Origin: Lachnospiraceae bacterium | GTDB lineage: Bacteria; Bacillota; Clostridia; Lachnospirales; Lachnospiraceae | Reading direction: 5' to 3' | Length of the DNA: 64,000 nucleotides | Assembly: GCA_910576385.1 (NCBI GenBank) | Contig: CAJTIR010000014.1 | Span: forward strand, 1 to 64,000 | Part shown: positions 59,117 through 64,000 of the stretch, in pieces | Layout of the letters: each line of letters opens with the position of its first letter | Position numbering within the stretch: position 1 is the first letter of the stretch | Notes under the pieces: model-generated | What the model was told of the DNA's origin: nothing | The model's input: only the letters and a program-made list of their open reading frames with translations | Databases searched by the model: none | Program-made: the position numbers and the translations under genes

Positions 59117-60062
59117 GCAATTGTCCTTCTATCTCTCCACAGATTACAGCAATGACCTCTTCGGGAGCTCCCTGCATATTGGCCCCTGCAGCCCTCACAT
59201 GTCCGCCGCCCTGATGCATCATAGCAATAGCGGCAACATCCACTTTTCCATTGGAACGCATACTCACCTTCCAAGTATGGTTTTCATTTTCATAAAGAAA
59301 TATAGCGGCTTCCACGCCTTTTGTAACCCGAAGCTGGCTGACAATCCCATCCAGATGTTTTGGCTGCACCCCAAACTGCTTCATTTCCTCCTGGCTTATC
59401 GCTGTGGCAATCACTGCTCCATTCAAAAATAATTGACTATTTAAAAGTGCCTGACCTAAAATTTGATTCTGCCCAAATGTTTTTGTATAAAATGTATCAT
59501 CTATGATTTTAGAAAAATCAATGCCCTTTTCCATCAGGATGCCTGCTGTTTCCATCGTTTTGGCGGAAGTGCTGGAATACTGAAATACCCCAGTATCATG
59601 GACAATTCCCACATAAATACACTCTGCGATCTCTTTTGTAATCCGCTCGGTTTCCAACAGTTCAAAGATCAACTCTGAGGTCGAACTGGTCTCTGGAAAA
59701 ATATAATTTTCATCGGCAAAACTGTCGTTACTGACATGATGGTCAATACAAATTGTTTTCTTGGCGGTCTCAAAATATTTCACTGCTTCCCCCAGACGGC
59801 CAGTATCTCCACAATCCTGTACAATACATAGATCATATCTCTGATCGCTGTCATAAGAGCTGCATATCTGATCTGAATTTTTCAGGAATTTAAATATATT
59901 CGGAATCGGTTCCAGATAAATATCTGCCTGGATCTGTGGAAACCAGGTGGTAATATAATTGTAAGTTGCCAGGCAGGAACCTACACAGTCGCCATCGGGC
60001 CTGACATGGCCTGCAATAGCAACTGTCTTTACCTGTGCCAACTGGGATGCTAAATCTTTCAT
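59109..60062 (-). CDS. nrnA: DHH/DHHA1 phosphoesterase, NrnA-type (nanoRNase/pAp phosphatase)
   Basis: NrnA-type enzymes degrade short RNAs and 3'-phosphoadenosine 5'-phosphate. The 317-residue protein has the DHH motifs AGHVRPDGDCVGSCLA (about 17), VQDCGDTGRLG (about 86) and ICIDHHVSNDSF (about 108), and the DHHA1 RNA-binding motif GGGHVRAAGA near the C-terminus. ATG 60062 has GGGAG 8 nt upstream; a GTG at 60071 that overlaps the rbfA stop is an alternative. It is in the usual rbfA-nrnA-truB order. Confidence 0.95.
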   Translation of the reverse strand: MKDLASQLAQVKTVAIAGHVRPDGDCVGSCLATYNYITTWFPQIQADIYLEPIPNIFKFLKNSDQICSSYDSDQRYDLCIVQDCGDTGRLGEAVKYFETAKKTICIDHHVSNDSFADENYIFPETSSTSELIFELLETERITKEIAECIYVGIVHDTGVFQYSSTSAKTMETAGILMEKGIDFSKIIDDTFYTKTFGQNQILGQALLNSQLFLNGAVIATAISQEEMKQFGVQPKHLDGIVSQLRVTKGVEAAIFLYENENHTWKVSMRSNGKVDVAAIAMMHQGGGHVRAAGANMQGAPEEVIAVICGEIEGQLHD

Positions 60063-60067
60063 ATGGA

Positions 60068-60421
60068 TCACTCCCTGTTTACATCATCAATCAGCTTTGA
60101 CATATTTACGCCATACTCAATAGACTGATCCATTATAAAACGGATCTCGGGCGTATTTCTTAGATTAATATTTTTTGCCAATTTGCTGCGAATATACCCT
60201 TCTGCACTCTTTAATCCAGCAATTGTGTCCTGCTGGGAGGTCTCATCCCCCAAGACACTGATATATGCCTTACAACTCTTCAAATCTGGCGCAACCTCCA
60301 CGGCAACCACCGAGGTCAACGGGTCAATTCTAGGATCTTTGATCTCTCCGCGAATAATATTGCTTAGTTCCCGCAGCACCTCTTCATTGATTCTTGTATT
60401 CTTAATGCTGTTCTTTCTCAT
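60068..60421 (-). CDS. rbfA: Ribosome-binding factor A
   Basis: RbfA is a cold-shock-linked factor that helps mature the 16S rRNA 5' end. The 117-residue KH-like protein has the typical INEEVLRELSNIIRGEIKDPRI (part), LTSVVAVEVAPDLKSCKAYIS (part) and LRNTPEIRFIMDQSIEYG motifs. GAGGAG precedes ATG 60421. It lies 14 nt after infB. Confidence 0.97.
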   Translation of the reverse strand: MRKNSIKNTRINEEVLRELSNIIRGEIKDPRIDPLTSVVAVEVAPDLKSCKAYISVLGDETSQQDTIAGLKSAEGYIRSKLAKNINLRNTPEIRFIMDQSIEYGVNMSKLIDDVNRE

Positions 60422-60435
60422 ATTTACTCCTCAAA

Positions 60436-63345
60436 TTATCGTGGCACCTCTACCATAGTGTATGCCTCTACAATATCAAGCTCCTGAATTTCATTGAAGC
60501 CATCAAATACCAGTCCGCATTCATAGCCTGCCTTTACTTCTTTAACATCGTCTTTAAAACGTTTCAAAGATGCAAGATCACCTTCGAAAATTTGCTCTCC
60601 TTCTCTGGAAATGCGAACCTTGCAGCCTCTCTGGAATAAGCCGTCCAATATATAGGAACCGGCAATATTTCCCACACCAGAAGCTTTGAAGATCTGGCGA
60701 ATTTCGGCATGGCCAAGCACCTTCTCCTCAAATACAGGATCCAGCATTCCCTTCATAGCTGCCTGCACATCCTCAATGGCATTATAAATCACCTTATACA
60801 ATCGCATATCTACGCCTTCCCGCTCAGCAGTTGCTTTTGCTGTTGCATCTGGGCGCACATTAAATCCGATGATAATTGCATTGGAAGCAGAAGCCAGACT
60901 AACGTCTGATTCATTGATCGCTCCCACGCCGCCGTGAATCACCTTAACTACAACTTCCTCGTCAGACAGCTTCACAAGGCTTTGCTTTACAGCCTCCACA
61001 GAACCCTGCACATCCGCTTTGACAATAATTGGAAGTTCCTTGACATTACCAGACTGAATCTGTGAGAACAGATCATCCAGAGACATCCTGGATTTGGTAT
61101 CCTCCAACATCTTTTCACGTCCTTCAGAGATAAAGGTTTCCGCAAAGCTCTTCGCCTCTTTCTCTGAATCGGTACATACAAAGATTTCCCCGGCATTGGG
61201 CACATTATTCAACCCTAATATTTCCACTGGAGTGGAAGGACCTGCCTCTTTGACTCTTCTGCCCTTATCATCAATCATCGCTCTCACTTTACCATAACAA
61301 CTTCCGCAGGCAACGGGCTGGCCTACCTTCAAGGTTCCCTTCTGAACGAGAATAGTTGCCACAGAACCGCGCCCTTTGTCGAGCTGTGCTTCTATCACCA
61401 ATCCTCTGGCGTTGCGCTTGGGATTTGCCTTTAATTCACTGATTTCTGCAGTCAGTAAAACCATTTCCAACAAATTGTCAATACCCTCATGGGTATGTGC
61501 GGACACAGGAACGAAAATTGTACTTCCACCCCAATCTTCTGGAATCAGCTCATGTTCTGCCAGCTCCTGTTTTACACGTTCGATATTGGCGCTTGGTTTA
61601 TCAATCTTATTGATCGCCACAATAATTTCTACCTCAGCCGCCTTCGCATGGCTGATCGCCTCCACAGTCTGCGGCATCACGCCATCATCTGCCGCCACTA
61701 CTAAAATCGCGATATCGGTAGCATTTGCTCCACGCATACGCATAGCGGTAAAAGCCTCATGTCCTGGAGTGTCCAGAAAAGTAATCTTCTCGCCGTTGCA
61801 CTCTACCATATAGGCTCCAATATGCTGTGTAATGCCGCCTGCTTCCTTGTCAATCACATGGGTATCACGAATGGCATCTAATAATGACGTCTTACCATGA
61901 TCGACATGACCCATAACACAGACAACCGGAGGACGTTTTACCTGAACTGCCTCATCTTCCTCTTCTTCCTTCAAAAGCTCTGCAATCACGTCAATCTTTT
62001 CTTCCATCTCACAGATACAGTTAAATTCCAGCGCAATTTCTTCTGCCGCAACAAATTCAATCTCACTGTTTACTGTCACCATTGTACCCTGTAAAAACAG
62101 TTTTTTGATAATTGCCGATACTTGCACCTTCATGCGGTCAGCAAGCTCTTTAATCGTCATTTTTTCTGGAAGCGTAATTGTCTTAATGGTTTCCTCTTCT
62201 TTCTGCTGAGGCTTGGGCGCCGGCTGCTGATTCTTCTTTCCTCTGGTCTTCTTCTCCAGATTATCAAAGCGCTCCTTTTTCTTACCCATCAGCTCTTTTT
62301 CATGGCGCTGATTATTTCCTTTGCGCGTATCACGCTCACGGCTCTCCTTGCCTCTGCCCTCTTCCATTGCTGCCGGGCTGTTCTGATTTAACTTATTGAT
62401 TTCTTGTTCAAAACGGTTTTTCTGATTTGGACGCCCATTCTGAAAATTACGACCGCCTCTGTCGGACTGATTTCTTCCGTTACGATCTCCCTGCGGCCTT
62501 CCGTTTCGGTCTCCCTGCGGTCTTCCACCTCTGTCGAACTGGTTTCTCCCGCCTCGATCTCCCTGCGGCCTTCCGTTTCGGTCTCCCTGCGGCCTTCCAC
62601 CTCTGTCGGACTGATTTCTCCCGTTTCGGTCTCCCTGCGGCCTTCCGTTTCGGTCTCCCTGCGGTCTTCCACCTCTGTCGGACTGATTTCTCCCGCCTCG
62701 ATCTCCCTGTGATCTATCTCCCTGATTTCTTGATGTACGCTCGGACTGTGGTCTGTCTGACTGGTTTTTTTGTGTACGCTCGGATTGGGTTCTGTCTGAT
62801 TGAGTTCTTGCTGAACGTTCGGACTGTGGTCTCGCAGGTCTCTGTTCCTGAGCTTTGATATTGCGTTCTCCTTGTGCTCTGCCTGCCCTCTCATCCTGAG
62901 AAGATTTTGCGTTATTCTCACCCTGTGGTTTTGCTGCGCGTTCCTCCTGGGAAGCCTTGACATTGCGATCCGTTTGTGGTCTTGCTGTCCGCTCTGCCTG
63001 TTGTCTTGCAGGTCGTTTCTTTGCTGTCTTGCTGTTCTGAGGATTAAACACAGCGGTAATACTGGATTTTTTCTTGGGACGCTCTGCATTTTTCCCTTCT
63101 GCGGATTCATGTTTCACTGTCTCTGCCTTTACTGGCTCTTTACCAGCAGATTTTTCCTGTGACTCTCCTTTTGCCGCCTGAGGCTTATTGCCTGAAAATT
63201 TATTTTTTACCATCGTAATCGTATCATCCTCAATGGAACTGCTTGCTGTCTTACCAGTAATACTCTTTTCCTCGAGAAATTTAATCACATCTTTTGATTG
63301 TATTTTTAACTCATTTGCAAGTTCATATACTCTGATTTTCGCCAT
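60436..63345 (-). CDS. infB: Translation initiation factor IF-2
   Basis: IF-2 is the GTPase that places initiator tRNA on the 30S subunit. The 969-residue protein has an N-terminal IF2-N helix domain ([20 protein letters not shown]). A very long, charged, low-complexity linker (about 60-370) contains repeated [16 protein letters not shown] and related units. A second IF2-N domain follows, then the G domain with [14 protein letters not shown] (about 475), DTPGHEAF and NKIDKP, and domains II-IV ending in [18 protein letters not shown] precedes ATG 63345. The linker is longer than in Bacillus but such linkers vary widely. Confidence 0.98.
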   Translation of the reverse strand: MAKIRVYELANELKIQSKDVIKFLEEKSITGKTASSSIEDDTITMVKNKFSGNKPQAAKGESQEKSAGKEPVKAETVKHESAEGKNAERPKKKSSITAVFNPQNSKTAKKRPARQQAERTARPQTDRNVKASQEERAAKPQGENNAKSSQDERAGRAQGERNIKAQEQRPARPQSERSARTQSDRTQSERTQKNQSDRPQSERTSRNQGDRSQGDRGGRNQSDRGGRPQGDRNGRPQGDRNGRNQSDRGGRPQGDRNGRPQGDRGGRNQFDRGGRPQGDRNGRPQGDRNGRNQSDRGGRNFQNGRPNQKNRFEQEINKLNQNSPAAMEEGRGKESRERDTRKGNNQRHEKELMGKKKERFDNLEKKTRGKKNQQPAPKPQQKEEETIKTITLPEKMTIKELADRMKVQVSAIIKKLFLQGTMVTVNSEIEFVAAEEIALEFNCICEMEEKIDVIAELLKEEEEDEAVQVKRPPVVCVMGHVDHGKTSLLDAIRDTHVIDKEAGGITQHIGAYMVECNGEKITFLDTPGHEAFTAMRMRGANATDIAILVVAADDGVMPQTVEAISHAKAAEVEIIVAINKIDKPSANIERVKQELAEHELIPEDWGGSTIFVPVSAHTHEGIDNLLEMVLLTAEISELKANPKRNARGLVIEAQLDKGRGSVATILVQKGTLKVGQPVACGSCYGKVRAMIDDKGRRVKEAGPSTPVEILGLNNVPNAGEIFVCTDSEKEAKSFAETFISEGREKMLEDTKSRMSLDDLFSQIQSGNVKELPIIVKADVQGSVEAVKQSLVKLSDEEVVVKVIHGGVGAINESDVSLASASNAIIIGFNVRPDATAKATAEREGVDMRLYKVIYNAIEDVQAAMKGMLDPVFEEKVLGHAEIRQIFKASGVGNIAGSYILDGLFQRGCKVRISREGEQIFEGDLASLKRFKDDVKEVKAGYECGLVFDGFNEIQELDIVEAYTMVEVPR
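62445..62720. repeat. Short tandem repeats in the infB linker
   Basis: The plus strand carries many copies of a GGCCTTCCGTTTCGGTCTCC-like unit and relatives, which encode [16 protein letters not shown] and NQSDRGGR on the minus strand. Units are 24-27 bp multiples with high silent-site identity. The stretch is open in other frames because of its composition, but only the infB frame is coding. Confidence 0.8.
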
Positions 63346-63361
63346 ACTATTACTACCTCCG

Positions 63362-63682
63362 TTATTCCGTTTTCTCTGCTAATTTCAGTTTCTCCTCCAA
63401 GCTTTTTGCAAAGCCCTCGTCCAGTACTGCCAAAGATGCGCGCAGTTGTTTGCCGATTGCATTTCCTAAAGCTTCCTTAGAGGCATATAAATACATGGGA
63501 ACCTGATAAAAAGAACACATATTACGAAACATTTTTTTCGTATTTTCCGAAGCTTCCTCAGACACAACTACAAGATAAGCACTGCCGGATTTGACCGCCT
63601 TCTCGGTAGAAAATTCTCCGCTTGCAATCCTTCCCGCTTTCGCCGCCAGTCCAAGCAAAGACAAGATTTTATCCCTTTGCAA
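63362..63682 (-). CDS. YlxQ-type L7Ae-family ribosomal-like protein
   Basis: This 106-residue protein of the L7Ae/L30e/S12e/Gadd45 family is the clostridial YlxQ, a predicted kink-turn RNA-binding protein located between nusA-ylxR and infB. The motif [20 protein letters not shown] (part) and [17 protein letters not shown] (part) match. It starts at TTG 63682, with GGAG 10 nt upstream, and overlaps the ylxR stop. Its role in translation or transcription is not settled. Confidence 0.9.
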   Translation of the reverse strand: MQRDKILSLLGLAAKAGRIASGEFSTEKAVKSGSAYLVVVSEEASENTKKMFRNMCSFYQVPMYLYASKEALGNAIGKQLRASLAVLDEGFAKSLEEKLKLAEKTE

Positions 63683-63941
63683 CTACTTCCATCTCCTTTG
63701 TCAAATTCTCAATCACTTCTTTTGGTATCGCAGTTTTGAGAGAACGCTCCAGCCCTTTGGTCTTAACAGCCCTCGCTAAACACTCTCCATTGGGACACAG
63801 ATATGCTCCTCTGCCATTTTTCTTTCCTGTTGTATCTAAAAGAATTTCGTTTTCTGCAGTCTTGATAATGCGCAGTAACTCCTTTTTACTCTTCATCTCC
63901 TGGCATCCGACACACTGACGCATAGGAATTTTTTTATTCAT
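63669..63941 (-). CDS. YlxR/RnpM family RNA-binding protein
   Basis: This 90-residue DUF448 protein has the family signature IPMRQCVGCQEMKSKKELLR (MRQCVGCQEMKSK) and GRGAYLCPNGECLARAVK. In Bacillus the homologue (RnpM) binds RNase P RNA and reduces its activity. The Cys pairs CVGC and CPNGEC may bind metal. ATG 63941 lies within the last codons of nusA, so the two are coupled. Confidence 0.92.
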   Translation of the reverse strand: MNKKIPMRQCVGCQEMKSKKELLRIIKTAENEILLDTTGKKNGRGAYLCPNGECLARAVKTKGLERSLKTAIPKEVIENLTKEMEVVAKG

Positions 63942-64000
63942 CTGTACTGCCCTCTTCTACGAAATCTTCTGTTTCTTTCTCTTCCCTGTCATTGTCATCC
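63934..64000 (-). CDS. nusA: C-terminal end of NusA (partial)
   Basis: The last 21 codons before a TAA at 63934-63936 read DDNDREEKETEDFVEEGSTD plus a final Glu. The acidic tail and its position directly before ylxR, with the stop overlapping the ylxR start, fit the C-terminus of NusA, the transcription elongation factor that always precedes ylxR in Firmicutes. The rest lies beyond the window. The assignment rests on gene order, not on a domain. Confidence 0.65.
   Translation of the reverse strand, partial: DDNDREEKETEDFVEEGSTDE

Noticed and set aside
62404-62858. Plus-strand and alternate-frame proteins over the infB repeats
   Set aside because: Composition-driven frames caused by the GC-rich repeats. 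The IF-2 frame is certain.
1-64000. CRISPR array, tRNA or rRNA genes, complete IS or prophage
   Set aside because: Reading both strands showed no direct-repeat/spacer pattern, no CCA-ended cloverleaf and no transposase or integrase other than the Rpn remnant.

Overview
The window reads as a chromosomal segment of a spore-forming, low-to-mid GC anaerobic Firmicute, most likely Clostridia, family Lachnospiraceae. Evidence: a GerW-type sporulation gene, a complete clostridial rnfCDGEAB operon, a sodium-pump decarboxylase operon, strong GGAGG ribosome binding sites, TTGACA/TATAAT promoters and AT-rich spacers. Genus cannot be fixed from the sequence alone. Nearly all genes lie on the minus strand, so operons read from high to low coordinates. 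I see no rRNA, tRNA, CRISPR array, prophage or intact insertion sequence.

Layout in the direction of transcription. (1) 64000-55579: the nusA-ylxR-ylxQ-infB-rbfA-nrnA-truB-ribF translation/RNA cluster, with a Na+/phosphate cotransporter at its end. (2) 55578-53500: a 177-bp miniature element, a secreted SH3-NlpC/P60 hydrolase with a consensus promoter, and a broken Uma2-family nuclease. (3) 53186-49008: a 1392-residue modular secreted endo-galactanase (GH53) whose promoter is flanked by two copies of a palindromic operator-like site. (4) 49003-46212: rpsO and pnp with a strong promoter, a leader, an internal terminator and a long stem-loop between the two genes. (5) 45883-38051: an intracellular-type subtilase, cardiolipin synthase, a plus-strand D,D-carboxypeptidase, a phosphoesterase, then small gene-scpA-scpB-second D,D-carboxypeptidase from one promoter. 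(6) 37914-32598: a five-gene operon combining a 12S-type carboxyltransferase, OadG-like lipoprotein, biotin carrier, Na+-pumping beta subunit and a 5S-type oxaloacetate/pyruvate carboxyltransferase. (7) 32352-26586: an RpiR regulator, a flavoprotein, cmk, ispH, an S1-domain protein and an orphan cheR. (8) 26349-25258 (plus strand): a YprB-like exonuclease. (9) 24663-19610: the Rnf complex. (10) 19504-14388: a CmpB-family membrane protein, proB, DUF896, 5-formyl-THF cyclo-ligase, proA and a GNAT acetyltransferase. (11) 14367-6154: an Rpn remnant, miaB, ruvA, then an ATPase/GNAT cassette splitting ruvA from ruvB, then zapA and a U32 peptidase. (12) 6151-290: FtsW/PBP pair, Nudix hydrolase, and an unknown gene-ytfI-gerW-small membrane protein cluster.

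How it fits together: Rnf couples ferredoxin oxidation to an ion gradient, and the decarboxylase operon also pumps Na+ when it decarboxylates an acid, so two ion-motive systems lie within 20 kb of each other, with a Na+-driven phosphate importer further along. Cell-wall genes (PBP/FtsW, ZapA, two carboxypeptidases, NlpC/P60) and DNA/RNA maintenance genes (RuvAB, ScpAB, PNPase, NrnA) make up most of the rest. Accessory features concentrate at a few sites: the ruvA-ruvB gap, the Rpn remnant, the Uma2 remnant, the galactanase locus and two families of miniature inverted-repeat elements. One of these elements (25007-25175) has 18-bp terminal inverted repeats and an exact 9-bp target duplication.
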